Source of the DNA: Actinomadura opuntiae
Lineage (GTDB): Bacteria > Actinomycetota > Actinomycetes > Streptosporangiales > Streptosporangiaceae
DNA length: 64,000 nucleotides
Assembly: GCF_030283205.1 (NCBI RefSeq)
Contig: NZ_JASNWF010000004.1
Location: 434,001 to 498,000 of the forward strand
Direction: 5' to 3'
Part shown: one piece after another, positions 1 to 8,532 of the stretch
Layout of the letters: each line of letters opens with the position of its first letter
Position numbering within the stretch: the stretch's first letter is position 1
Translations under genes and position numbers: made by a program
The notes under the pieces: model-generated
The model's database searches: none
Told to the model about the DNA's origin: nothing
What the model saw: the letters and a program-made list of their open reading frames with translations, nothing else

Positions 1-425
1 CGGCTGATCATGCCGTTGGTCAGCAGCGCGCCCTTCACCAGCGGGACGGCCGCGTAGTAGCGCGACACGTTCAGCCGCTCGGACCAGTTGACGAACTGGA
101 CGCCGGTGTCGCCGACCTGCACCTCTTCCAGGGCGCTCTGCGGGATCCGCTGCCCGGCCGCGACCGGCTGCGCGATCCGGATCGCCGACACCCGCTGCCC
201 GCTCGCCATCACCAGGTAGGCGCTGGCGAGCGCGCCGCCGAGGATCAGCAGCACCGCCAGGGCGGCCAGCGCCGGCTTGCGCTCGCGCGGGGAGACGGGC
301 AGCCGCTGCCCGCCGGACGTACCGAGCCCGGAGCGGCCGAGCCCGCCGCCCGCGCCCGGCCCGGAGGAGCCGCCGGAGGGGGCGCCGGACGAGCCGCCGG
401 CGAGAGCCTGCCGATTGGCCTTCAT
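1..425 (-). CDS. SAF-domain membrane protein, 5' part only
   Basis: The gene runs off the left edge, so only about the first 141 residues are visible. The N-terminus (about residues 1-50) is Gly/Ser/Pro-rich and probably disordered. One hydrophobic helix follows at about 54-75 (core ALAALAVLLILGGALASAYL). After it comes a stretch like a SAF domain, the CpaB/FlgA-type fold (IRIAQPVAAGQRIPQSALEE, then an NVSRYYAAVPLVKGALL-like strand). SAF proteins of this type are anchored by one helix and face outward; in actinomycetes they occur with Flp/Tad pili or secretion genes, but the partner genes lie outside the window. An in-frame GTG at 437 is an alternative start; ribosome-site spacing does not decide between them. 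Confidence 0.65.
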   Translation of the reverse strand, partial: MKANRQALAGGSSGAPSGGSSGPGAGGGLGRSGLGTSGGQRLPVSPRERKPALAALAVLLILGGALASAYLVMASGQRVSAIRIAQPVAAGQRIPQSALEEVQVGDTGVQFVNWSERLNVSRYYAAVPLVKGALLTNGMIS

Positions 426-648
426 CGCGCTGCGCACGTGCCCCTTCCCGCCCTCCTGCGGACCCCGCCTCAGGAGGTCTCCGCATCACCGGGCGATCCA
501 TGCTTGCGGTGCGGGCAAGGCCGCGTCAATGGATTCGGTGAGGGTCGGCGGGCCGTTCTCTGGCGATACCGCGGTGACCTGCGAATTCGTTGATCACTTC
601 GCTACTTACCACCAGTCACATCTGTCACTGACCCCATCCGCGGCGCCG

Positions 649-1359
649 TCACGGCGCGTTCTGGAAGCCGACGAGGCGGCCGAGCAGCGCCATGGCGTGG
701 TCGAAGTAGGCGGCCCGCTCGTCGATCACGTTGGTGAATTGCCCGAACAATTCGAAGCTGACCGTCCCGTACAGGCCGGCCCACGCGGTGAACGCCCGCG
801 CGAGCACGTCGTCGGGCACGGCCGCGGGGATCGTCTCCCGCGCGCGCGCCATGTCCCCGGCCACCCGGGACGGCACCGGCGGGCACGGCCCGGCGGGGTC
901 GAGCGCGTCCGCGGCGTGCGCCTCCGCGACGATCCGCACGAAGACGACCGAGTCGCGCATGGCGGCGGGGACGGTGTCCTGCGGCGCCTCGTAGCCGGGC
1001 ACCGGCGATCCGTACAGCAGCGCGTACTCGTGCGGGTGCGCGAGCGCCCATTCGCGGACGGCCCGGCACACCGCGAGCCACCGTCCGGCGTGGGACGCGC
1101 CCTCCTCGCGCGCAGTCTCGTCGGCGCGCTCCACCGCCTCGCCCACCGCGTTGTACCCGTCGATGATCAGCGCGGTCAGCAGGTCGTCGCGGCTGGGGAA
1201 GTAGCGGTAGATCGCCGAGGAGGCCATGCCCATCTCGCGGGCGACCGCGCGCAGCGACAGCCCCGCCGCGCCCGAGGTCGCCAGCTGCTCGCGCGCGATC
1301 CCGCTGATCTCCCGGATCAGCTCCGCCCGCACCCGTTCCCGTGCCGTCCGTCCGCTCAT
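649..1359 (-). CDS. TetR-family transcriptional regulator
   Basis: This 236-residue protein has a typical TetR DNA-binding region at about residues 15-62: a helix with LSLRAVAREMGMASSAIYRY as the helix-turn-helix core, followed by FPSRDDLLTALI. The C-terminal part (about 75-236) is helical and resembles the ligand-binding, dimerising domain of WHG-type TetR proteins (WLAVCRAVREWALAHPHEYA, then FTAWAGLYGTVSFELFGQ). It is divergent from the epimerase-like gene at 1503. The 143-bp gap between them holds two near-identical 15-bp palindromes, so it probably represses itself and that neighbour. The ligand is unknown. Family assignment is secure; the regulatory target is inferred from arrangement. 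Confidence 0.93.
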   Translation of the reverse strand: MSGRTARERVRAELIREISGIAREQLATSGAAGLSLRAVAREMGMASSAIYRYFPSRDDLLTALIIDGYNAVGEAVERADETAREEGASHAGRWLAVCRAVREWALAHPHEYALLYGSPVPGYEAPQDTVPAAMRDSVVFVRIVAEAHAADALDPAGPCPPVPSRVAGDMARARETIPAAVPDDVLARAFTAWAGLYGTVSFELFGQFTNVIDERAAYFDHAMALLGRLVGFQNAP

Positions 1360-1391
1360 GCCGGGAGGTTAGCAGAGCACCGGAACAAAAC

Positions 1392-1406
1392 GAGAGCACT
1401 GCTCTT
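1392..1406. promoter_or_regulatory. Candidate TetR operator, copy 1
   Basis: GAGAGCACTGCTCTT is a 7-1-7 inverted repeat with one mismatch in the outermost pair. It shares GAGAGCA-N-TGCTCT with copy 2, 35 bp away centre to centre. It lies between the divergent TetR and epimerase-like genes. A further half-site TGCTC sits at 1416-1420. Confidence 0.7.
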
Positions 1407-1426
1407 GACGAACGGTGCTCACAAGA

Positions 1427-1441
1427 GAGAGCATTGCTCTC
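1427..1441. promoter_or_regulatory. Candidate TetR operator, copy 2
   Basis: GAGAGCATTGCTCTC is a perfect 7-1-7 palindrome, the second copy of the same element, 62 bp upstream of the epimerase-like start codon. Two copies in one divergent intergenic region are typical for an autoregulating TetR protein; binding itself is inferred. Confidence 0.75.
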
Positions 1442-1502
1442 GCAAGGGAGCACCGAGCACACCACGACCGCGGTCGCCGCGACCGCACGCAAGGAGACAG
1501 CG

Positions 1503-2444
1503 ATGGGCAAGCACGTGATCGTCGGAGCCGGCCAGGTCGGTTCGCACCTCGCCGAGCGGCTCACCGGGATGGGCCACGACGTCACCGTCGTGACCCGCTC
1601 CGGATCCGGGCCGGAGGGCGTCGAGCGGGTCGCCGCCGACGTCGCCGACCGGGCCCGGCTGACCGCCGTCGCGACGGGCGCCGACACGATCTACAACTGC
1701 GTCAACCCGCGGTACCACCGCTGGGTGCAGGACTGGCCGCCGATGGCCGCGTCCTTCCTCGGCGCCGCCGAGGACACCGGCGCGGCCCTGGTCACGCTCG
1801 GCTGCCTCTACGGGTACGGGCCGGTGGACGGCCCGATGACCGAGGACCTGCCGATGGCGGCGACCGGCGTCAAGGGGCGGGTGCGGGCGAAGATGTGGCA
1901 CGACATGCTCGCCGCGCACGAGGCCGGCCGCATCCGCGCCACCGAGCTGCGCGGCTCCGACTACTACGGCCCGCGCAGCACCGACCAGGCGTACATCGGC
2001 GAGGCGCGGTTCGTGAAGCCGCTGCTGGCGGGCAGGCGCGTCCCCTACTTCAGCGACCCGTCCGTCCCGCACGCCTGGACGTACCTGCCGGACGTCGCCG
2101 AGGCCCTCGCCATCGCCGGGACGGACGAGCGCGCCTACGGCCGGGCCTGGCACATCCCGACCGGCCCCGCGGTCTCGACGCTGGAGGTCGGCGAGCGGCT
2201 GTGCCGGATCGCCGGCGCGCCCGCGCCGCGCATCTACGAGGTGCCGCGCCCGATCTTCAACGCGGTCGGCCTCTTCAACCCGATGGCCAGGGAACTGCGG
2301 GAGACCAGGTACCAGTTCGACAAGCCCTACATCCTGGACTCCTCCGCGTTCGAGACCACTTTCGGAATGGCGCCGACCCCGCTGGACGACGCCCTCAAAA
2401 CCGTCGTCGCCGCCTCCCGCGACTCCCGCCCGGCCGCGCGGTGA
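1503..2444 (+). CDS. NAD-dependent epimerase/reductase-like protein
   Basis: The protein has 313 residues and begins with a Rossmann dinucleotide motif (HVIVGAGQVGSHLAERL, about residues 4-20). It then resembles extended short-chain dehydrogenases: LVTLGCLYGYGP in the middle, SDYYGPRSTD at about 155, and a C-terminal substrate half. The usual catalytic YxxxK pair is not obvious; the matching stretch reads GRVRAK, so epimerase activity is uncertain and an NmrA-like sensor or reductase role is possible. The ATG at 1503 follows AAGGAGA at a good distance. It is divergent from the TetR gene and is probably its target. Confidence 0.8.
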   Translation: MGKHVIVGAGQVGSHLAERLTGMGHDVTVVTRSGSGPEGVERVAADVADRARLTAVATGADTIYNCVNPRYHRWVQDWPPMAASFLGAAEDTGAALVTLGCLYGYGPVDGPMTEDLPMAATGVKGRVRAKMWHDMLAAHEAGRIRATELRGSDYYGPRSTDQAYIGEARFVKPLLAGRRVPYFSDPSVPHAWTYLPDVAEALAIAGTDERAYGRAWHIPTGPAVSTLEVGERLCRIAGAPAPRIYEVPRPIFNAVGLFNPMARELRETRYQFDKPYILDSSAFETTFGMAPTPLDDALKTVVAASRDSRPAAR

Positions 2445-2545
2445 CGCCCCGGACCGGCTTCGCCGGAAAGTGGCGGCGCCGGTAATTAAGCTGGCCCGGA
2501 CTGGCAGCGCCGGCGGCGCGGGGCGGCGCGCGATGGAGGGCTCGG

Positions 2546-5500
2546 ATGCGGATCTCATTCACGGCGCTGACCGGCGGCGGACCACGCGACGTCGTGATCA
2601 CGATGGACTCCGGAATCACCGTCGCCGGGGTCGCGCGGTCGCTGACCGCCGCGCTCGACGCGCCGGCGCCGGCCGGCGGGGTGCCCGCTCCGCGGTTCTC
2701 CAAGGAGGCGCTGCTCACCGGGGGCCCGCGGGCGCCGCGGCCCGCGTCCGGCGGGTCGCCCGCCGAGCGCATGGCGCTGTGGATGGACGGCCGGATGCTC
2801 GACCCGCAGGCCCTCGCCGCCAAGGAGCTGCGCGACGGCGCGGTCGTCGCGGTCGAGCGGGGCGCCGCCGCCGCGACCGTCCTCGCCGAGCCCGCCGGGC
2901 TGGTCGAGGTCCGGGTCGTCGGCGGGCCCGCCGCCGGGCCGGTGCACCGGCTCGGCCTCGGCGTCAGCACGATCGGCTCCGGCGACGACGTCGACGTCGT
3001 CCTCGACGACCCGTCCGTGCCGGCCCGGTCGCTGCGGCTCACGGTCGGCCGCGACGCGGTGCAGGTCGAGGCGTCCGCGATGACGATGCAGGGCGCCGCC
3101 AGGCTCGACGGCGAACCGCTGACCGCCAGGACCGCCTGGCCGATGGGCGGGATGCTGACGGTCGGCGCGAGCGTGCTGACCCTCGCGCCGAGCGCCGCGC
3201 CCGACACCCACCTGGAGCCGCTGCCGGAGGGCGGCCTGGCGTTCAACCGGCCGCCCCGGCTCGCGCCCGCGCATCGCGTCCGGACGCTGGAGGTCCCCAA
3301 GCGGCCCGAGCGGAATCCGCGCGAGCGCCTCCGGCTGTTCGGCGCGATCCTGTTCGCGGTGTTCGGCCTCGCCATGGCGTTCGGGCTGCACCAGTGGTGG
3401 TGGGCGCTGTTCGCGCTGGCCTGGCCGGTGATGACGGTCGGCGAATGGGCCGGCGACCGGATGCACGGCCGCAAGTCGTACAAGAAGGCGCTGAAGGAGT
3501 ACCAGCGCAAGGCCGACGCGTTCGGCGGCGAGCTGGACGGGCTGCGCCGCGAGGACGAGGCCGAGCGCCGCGCCCTGCACCCCGACCCCGCCGAGGTGCT
3601 GCTCACCGCGACCGGCCCGCGCCGCCGCCTGTGGGAGCGCCGCCGCGACGACCCCGACGCGCTGCACCTGCGGCTCGGCCTCGCCGACCTGCCCGCCCGC
3701 GTCGAGCTGACCGACCCCGCGGGCGGCGACGCCGGCGCGCTGCCGGTCCCGGCCGCCCGCCTGGTGCCGGTCGCGCTGCCGCTCGGCGAGCTCGGCGTGA
3801 TCGGGCTGACCGGGCCGCGCCCGGCGTCCCGCGCGCTCGCCCGCTGGCTCGTCGCGCAGGCCGCCGTCCTGCACAGCCCCCGCGACCTCGCGATCATCGT
3901 GCTGTCCGCCGACCAGCATGCCGGGGACCAGTGGAACTGGGTGCGGTGGCTGCCGCACTGCGCGCCGCGCGAGGGCGAGGAGTGCGTGGCGCTCGTCGGC
4001 GCCGACCCCGAATCCGCGGCGCACCGCGTCACCGAGCTCGCGATCCGTGTGACGGAACGGCGCCGCGCCGCGCAGGCCGAATCGGCGTTCTTCGGGCAGG
4101 GCAAGCCCGCCGACGCCGTCCCCTACAACATCCTGCTGGTGCTGGACGGCGCGCGCGCACTGCGCCGCATCCCCGGCATGCCGATGCTGCTGTCACGCGG
4201 CGTCGAGTACGGCATCCACGCCATCTGCGTGGACGACGAAGAGCGCCTCCTTCCCGAAGAGTGCAACGCCATCGCCGAGTGGGACCCGCAATACCCGTCC
4301 TTCGTCCACCTGCGCGGGCAGGGCCTCGACGACCTCGGCCCCGTGCTCGCCGACCAGGTGTCCCCGGCCTGGACCGAACGCGTGGCGCGCGCGCTTGCGC
4401 CCGTACGGGACGTCTCCCGCGAGGACGCCCAGGAGGCCATTCCGTCGAACGTCCGGCTCCTGGACCTGCTCGACATGGCCGAGCCGACCGCCGAGCACAT
4501 CCTCCAGTCCTGGTCGCGGACGGGCGGCCGCTGCACGCGGGTGCCCATCGGCCTGGGCTCGGGCGACCGTCCCGGACGTCCCGGGCAGCCCTACGAGATC
4601 GACCTCCGCACCGACGGCCCGCACGGCCTCATCGCCGGGACGACCGGCGCGGGCAAGTCCGAACTGCTCCAGACGCTCATCGCGTCCCTGGCCGTGGCGA
4701 ACCGTCCCGACGAGATGACGTTCGTCCTCATCGACTACAAGGGCGGCGCCGCGTTCAAGGACTGCGCGCGACTGCCCCACACCGTCGGCATGGTCACCGA
4801 CCTCGACGGGCACGCCACCGAACGCGCCCTGGAATCCCTCGCCGCCGAGCTCCGCCGCCGCGAGGAGATCCTGCTGCACGCGGGCGCCAAGGACATCGAC
4901 GACCACAACGACCGTGCCGGAACGATGCCGCGGCTCGTCCTCGTCATCGACGAGTTCGCCGCGATGGTCACCGAGCTGCCCGACTTCGTCGCGGGCCTGG
5001 TCGACATCGGGCGCCGCGGCCGGTCCCTCGGCGTCCACCTGATCCTCGCGACCCAGCGGCCCGCCGGCGTCGTCACCGCCGACATCCGCGCCAACACCAA
5101 CCTGCGGATCGCGCTGCGCGTCACTGACCCCGACGAGTCCACCGACGTCATCGACGGCCCCGAGGCCGCCCGGATCCCGAAGGCCACGCCGGGCCGCTGC
5201 TACGTCCGCTCCGGCGCGGCGGCGCCGCACGCCGTCCAGTCCGCGCGGATCGGCGGGCGCCGCGCCGGGCCCGCCGGGCAGCACACCAGCGTCCTGCCGC
5301 TGCCCTGGCAGGGCCTCGGCCACCCGCTGCCCGCAGCCGCGGACCCGGCCGGCGGGGACGGCGACGCGCCGGTCACCGACCTCGCCGTCCTCGTCCAGGC
5401 CGTCGACGAGGCCGCCCGCCGCGCCGGGATCGCCCGCCAGCCGTCGCCGTGGCTGAACCCGCTGCCCGACCGCGTCCGGCTCACCCCGCGCACCGCCGCG

Positions 5501-7069
5501 GGCGGCTCGGTCGTGGACGTGCCCGCGATCCCGTTCGGGATCACCGACCTGCCCGCCGTCCAGTCGCGCGAGCCGCTCGTCCTGGACCTGGCGTCCGGCG
5601 GGCACCTGTACATCGCCGGGTCCGCGCAGTCGGGACGCTCCACCGCGCTGCGCACCATCGCCGGGTCCCTCGCCGGCGCCTGCTCCCCCTACGACGCGCA
5701 CCTCTACGCCATCGACTGCGGCGCCAACGCGCTGCTCCCGCTGATCTCGCTGCCGCACTGCGGCGCCGTCGTCACCCGCGACCAGCTCGACCGCTGCGAG
5801 CGCCTGCTCACCGCGCTGTCCGCCGAGGTCGCGCGCCGCCAGCAGCTCCTCGCCGAGGCCGGGTTCGCCTCCCTCGCCGAGCAGCGCGCCGCCGTCGCCG
5901 CCACCGACCGGCTCCCCTGGATGGTCCTGCTCCTGGACCGCTGGGAGGGCTTCCTCGGCGCGTTCGAGCACTACGACTACGGCCGCCTCGTCGACCAGGC
6001 CCTCCGCCTGCTGCGCGAGGGCGCCGCCGTCGGCCTGCGCGCCGTGTTCACCGGCGACCGCACCGGCCTCGGCGGGCAGATCTCCACCGTCTTCGACCGC
6101 CGCCTCGTGCTGCGGATGGCCGACCCCAACGACTACGGCTACGCCGGGCTGCAGGACCGGCAGGTCCCCGCCGCGATGCCGCCCGGCCGCGCCCTCGAAC
6201 CGGCCGCGCCCGGCGCCGCGCCCCGCGAGTCCCAGATCGGGCTGCTCGGCGACGACCCGTCCGGCACCGCCCAGGTCGCCGCGCTCCAGGAGATCGCCCG
6301 CACCTGCGTCGCCCGCTACGGCCGCCTGCCGCGCCGGCAGCGGCCCCTGCACGTCGACGAGCTGCCCGTCCGCGTCACCTACCGGGAGGCGATGGCGCTG
6401 GACGAGGCGTTCCTCGCGCCGTCGGCGCTGTGGGCCCTCGTCGGCGTCGGCGGCGACACCCTCGCCCCGGTCGGCGCCGACCTGTTGAACGAGGGCCCCG
6501 GCTTCACCGTCGCGGGCCCGCCCCGCTCGGGGCGCTCCACCACGCTGCGGACGATCGTCCATTCGCTGCTCGACCCGGCGGTCGGCGGCGGCCTGGTCCC
6601 CGTGGTCCTGGTCACGCCGCGCCGCTCCCCGCTGCGCCTGCTGTCCGGCCGCCAGGGCGTCCTCGGCGTGCTCACCTCCGACTCGGACCCCGACGACCTG
6701 GAGCGCGCGATCGGCGACGAGCACCGCTACGCCGTCGTCGTCGACGACGCCGAACTCCTCGACGAGACCGACATGGACGACGCCCTGGCCGGCCTGCTGC
6801 GCACCGCCCGCGACGGCGAGCACGCCGTCGTGGTCGGCGGCACCACCGCCGACCTCGGCCGCGGCTACCGGGGCTTCCTCGCCGACGCCCGCCGGTCGCG
6901 CTCGGGGGTCCTGCTGTCGGTCGAGTCGCCCGACGACGGCGACCTGTTCGGCCTGCGCCTGCCCCGCAACGCCCCGCTGGCGGGCCCGACCGGCCGCGGG
7001 CTGTTCGTCGCCGCCGGCGCCACCACCCAGATCCAGGTCGCGCTGCCGCCGCCGGTCGGCAACGAGTGA
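2546..7069 (+). CDS. eccC: Type VII secretion ATPase EccC (FtsK/SpoIIIE family)
   Basis: This 1507-residue protein is the motor of an ESX/type VII secretion system. It drives export of WXG100-type substrates through the cytoplasmic membrane. A ubiquitin-like/FHA-like N-terminal region (about 1-215) precedes two adjacent membrane helices (about 262-300, including LFAVFGLAMAFGLHQWWWA). Three FtsK/SpoIIIE ATPase modules follow. The first has a full Walker A, GTTGAGKS, at about 698-705, and Walker B VLVIDEF at about 797-803. The second (GSAQSGRS, about 1025) and third (GPPRSGRS, about 1323) have degenerate P-loops, as is usual for EccC, where domain 1 is the active one. EccCa and EccCb are fused. 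GGAGGG precedes the ATG. No eccB, eccD, eccE or mycosin gene is visible nearby. Confidence 0.93.
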   Translation: MRISFTALTGGGPRDVVITMDSGITVAGVARSLTAALDAPAPAGGVPAPRFSKEALLTGGPRAPRPASGGSPAERMALWMDGRMLDPQALAAKELRDGAVVAVERGAAAATVLAEPAGLVEVRVVGGPAAGPVHRLGLGVSTIGSGDDVDVVLDDPSVPARSLRLTVGRDAVQVEASAMTMQGAARLDGEPLTARTAWPMGGMLTVGASVLTLAPSAAPDTHLEPLPEGGLAFNRPPRLAPAHRVRTLEVPKRPERNPRERLRLFGAILFAVFGLAMAFGLHQWWWALFALAWPVMTVGEWAGDRMHGRKSYKKALKEYQRKADAFGGELDGLRREDEAERRALHPDPAEVLLTATGPRRRLWERRRDDPDALHLRLGLADLPARVELTDPAGGDAGALPVPAARLVPVALPLGELGVIGLTGPRPASRALARWLVAQAAVLHSPRDLAIIVLSADQHAGDQWNWVRWLPHCAPREGEECVALVGADPESAAHRVTELAIRVTERRRAAQAESAFFGQGKPADAVPYNILLVLDGARALRRIPGMPMLLSRGVEYGIHAICVDDEERLLPEECNAIAEWDPQYPSFVHLRGQGLDDLGPVLADQVSPAWTERVARALAPVRDVSREDAQEAIPSNVRLLDLLDMAEPTAEHILQSWSRTGGRCTRVPIGLGSGDRPGRPGQPYEIDLRTDGPHGLIAGTTGAGKSELLQTLIASLAVANRPDEMTFVLIDYKGGAAFKDCARLPHTVGMVTDLDGHATERALESLAAELRRREEILLHAGAKDIDDHNDRAGTMPRLVLVIDEFAAMVTELPDFVAGLVDIGRRGRSLGVHLILATQRPAGVVTADIRANTNLRIALRVTDPDESTDVIDGPEAARIPKATPGRCYVRSGAAAPHAVQSARIGGRRAGPAGQHTSVLPLPWQGLGHPLPAAADPAGGDGDAPVTDLAVLVQAVDEAARRAGIARQPSPWLNPLPDRVRLTPRTAAGGSVVDVPAIPFGITDLPAVQSREPLVLDLASGGHLYIAGSAQSGRSTALRTIAGSLAGACSPYDAHLYAIDCGANALLPLISLPHCGAVVTRDQLDRCERLLTALSAEVARRQQLLAEAGFASLAEQRAAVAATDRLPWMVLLLDRWEGFLGAFEHYDYGRLVDQALRLLREGAAVGLRAVFTGDRTGLGGQISTVFDRRLVLRMADPNDYGYAGLQDRQVPAAMPPGRALEPAAPGAAPRESQIGLLGDDPSGTAQVAALQEIARTCVARYGRLPRRQRPLHVDELPVRVTYREAMALDEAFLAPSALWALVGVGGDTLAPVGADLLNEGPGFTVAGPPRSGRSTTLRTIVHSLLDPAVGGGLVPVVLVTPRRSPLRLLSGRQGVLGVLTSDSDPDDLERAIGDEHRYAVVVDDAELLDETDMDDALAGLLRTARDGEHAVVVGGTTADLGRGYRGFLADARRSRSGVLLSVESPDDGDLFGLRLPRNAPLAGPTGRGLFVAAGATTQIQVALPPPVGNE

Positions 7070-7249
7070 CCACCGGCGACCACATGGCGGCGCATGAGGG
7101 CGTGCAAGGCCGAGCTCGAAGCCGAGGAACCGCACCCCCGAAACGACGCGACCGTCCCGCGCGGCCCCGGCGGGGAACCGGGGGCGGGGACGGTGATGCG
7201 GGTCCCGGCCTCGGGGGGATGGGCCGGGACCCGCGGTCCGTGCGAGGCG

Positions 7250-7522
7250 TCAGCGCGTGGCGGCCTCGATGTTCTGCTGGGACTTGCGGATGTCCTGGCT
7301 GCCCTGCTCCAGCGCGAGCGCCATCTTGTCGAAGGCGGTCTTGGCCTCGGCCCAGGCGCTGCGGAACCGGTCGGCGCCGGGCCCCCACCAGGCGGCGCTG
7401 CTGCTGACCGTCCGGCCGTTGAGGTCCCTGATCAGGGCGTCCAGGTTCTTGGAGTGCTTGCTGAAGATCCGGGACAGTTCCTCCAGCTCGCCGAGGTTGG
7501 CGCCGCGCTTGTCACCGCTCAT
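7250..7522 (-). CDS. WXG100-family (ESAT-6-like) protein
   Basis: This 90-residue protein has the size and helical-hairpin pattern of WXG100 proteins. A central turn reads SAAWWGPGADRF (W-x-G near residues 46-48) between two amphipathic helices. The C-terminal helix ends QNIEAATR. WXG100 proteins are exported as dimers by EccC-type motors. The gene is convergent with eccC (180 bp apart) and is the obvious candidate substrate or partner. GGAGGG lies 7 nt before the ATG. No second WXG100 gene lies beside it, so a homodimer is possible. Confidence 0.88.
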   Translation of the reverse strand: MSGDKRGANLGELEELSRIFSKHSKNLDALIRDLNGRTVSSSAAWWGPGADRFRSAWAEAKTAFDKMALALEQGSQDIRKSQQNIEAATR

Positions 7523-8030
7523 CGCTTCGACCCTCCGTCGCCGGTCGCACCGCGCCCGCCGGGGGACGGGCGGGACTTCACTGGAACGTTTTCCGGTCCT
7601 GCCGCACTGCGAAAGAATGGCGACAGCTTACGCCTCCCCGATCACGGGAATCCAGCGGCGGACCGGTGATCGGGCGCCGATACGCCCATAATCCCGCCAT
7701 CCGGGAGTGACCGGATGTGGCCAGGCAACCCCTGCCAGGTGGACGTTTGAACGCGACCGGGCCGCGCGCGCGGCGACGCCCGGTGCGGTCGTGACGCAAA
7801 TAATGACTGAACGTCAAGGGCATTTCAGAGCGGCCCGTCCGCCGACATTCCGGAAGAACACCCCACAATGCCCAGAAAGGACCGGTCAGCGGGAGCCGGG
7901 CGCCGGCGCGGACGGCCCGCCGGGCGTCCAGGACGGGCGAGGTGCGGCGGACCGCGGGCGAGCGCCTGGGGAATGAAAACCGTTCCCACTCTGTTGGGAG
8001 GGGTGAACAGCCGAGAACCAGGGAGGAACG
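7523..8030. other. 508-bp intergenic region between the WXG100 and rpmE2 genes
   Basis: I find no convincing gene here. The region separates two divergently transcribed genes and must hold both promoters. The one recognisable element is a Zur-like box at 7974-7988. The stretch near 7794-7820 is comparatively A/T-rich and contains inverted TGACG/CGTCA half-sites about 16 bp apart, of unknown meaning. Confidence 0.5.
7974..7988. promoter_or_regulatory. Candidate Zur (zinc uptake regulator) box
   Basis: TGAAAACCGTTCCCA is a 7-1-7 inverted repeat close to the actinobacterial Zur pattern (TGAAAA... ...TTTTCA), with two T-to-C changes in the right arm. It lies 42 bp upstream of the start of the cysteine-free L31 gene. 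Such genes are classically repressed by zinc-loaded Zur in actinobacteria. Binding is inferred from position and pattern. Confidence 0.55.
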
Positions 8031-8276
8031 ATGAAGAACAGGATCCACCCGGAGTACCGGCCGGTCGTCTTCCGCGACCGCGGTGCGGACCACGCCTTCC
8101 TGACCCGGTCGACGGCCGTGACGGACCGGACGATCGAGTGGACGGACGGCCGCACCTACCCGCTGGTCGACGTCGACGTCTCGTCCGCGAGCCACCCGTT
8201 CTACACGGGCCGCCAGCAGGTCCTGGACTCCACGGGAGCGGTCGAGAAGTTCAACCGCCGGTACGGCCGGAGCTGA
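8031..8276 (+). CDS. rpmE2: 50S ribosomal protein L31 type B (zinc-independent)
   Basis: The 81-residue product matches L31 type B: the start [16 protein letters not shown], then [12 protein letters not shown] and the end EKFNRRYG. It contains no cysteine, so it lacks the zinc-binding CxxC of the standard L31 and is the paralogue made during zinc starvation to release zinc from ribosomes. GGGAGGAACG directly precedes the ATG. The Zur-like box upstream and a hairpin terminator downstream make it a single-gene unit. Confidence 0.95.
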   Translation: MKNRIHPEYRPVVFRDRGADHAFLTRSTAVTDRTIEWTDGRTYPLVDVDVSSASHPFYTGRQQVLDSTGAVEKFNRRYGRS

Positions 8277-8341
8277 GACCTCCGCGACGCGCCCGCCGGG
8301 CCGCCACCGCGCCCCGCGCGGCCCCGGGCGCGTCCAGCGGC

Positions 8342-8374
8342 GAGGGCCCGCGCCTCCTCGAGGTGCGGGCCCTC
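8342..8374 (+). terminator. Hairpin terminator after rpmE2
   Basis: GAGGGCCCGC (8342-8351) and GCGGGCCCTC (8365-8374) form a perfect 10-bp stem, with a small CCTCGAGG palindrome inside the loop. It lies 65 bp past the rpmE2 stop. There is no T-run, as is common in actinomycetes. Confidence 0.65.
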
Positions 8375-8471
8375 CGCATGCCCGGCACCCCTGCCCAGCA
8401 GGGGCCGGGCGCACGTCCCACTGAGCGGCAACTCCCCTGAAAGTTGGCATCCCGGTGCAATAAGGAGGGGC

Positions 8472-8500
8472 TTACGAAAACCTCGAACGGCGGTTATCTA
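8472..8500 (+). promoter_or_regulatory. Candidate promoter of the acyl-CoA carboxylase gene
   Basis: TTACGA (8472-8477) and TATCTA (8495-8500) are separated by 17 bp, a standard housekeeping-sigma spacing. Transcription would start near 8507 and give a leader of about 25 nt containing the GGGAGGAG ribosome site. Confidence 0.5.
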
Positions 8501-8532
8501 GACTGCGTGCGAGGTTGAGGGAGGAGACCCAC

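Noticed and set aside
438..648. A small gene between the SAF-domain and TetR genes
   Set aside because: Open frames here are shadows with no ribosome site or protein-like composition.
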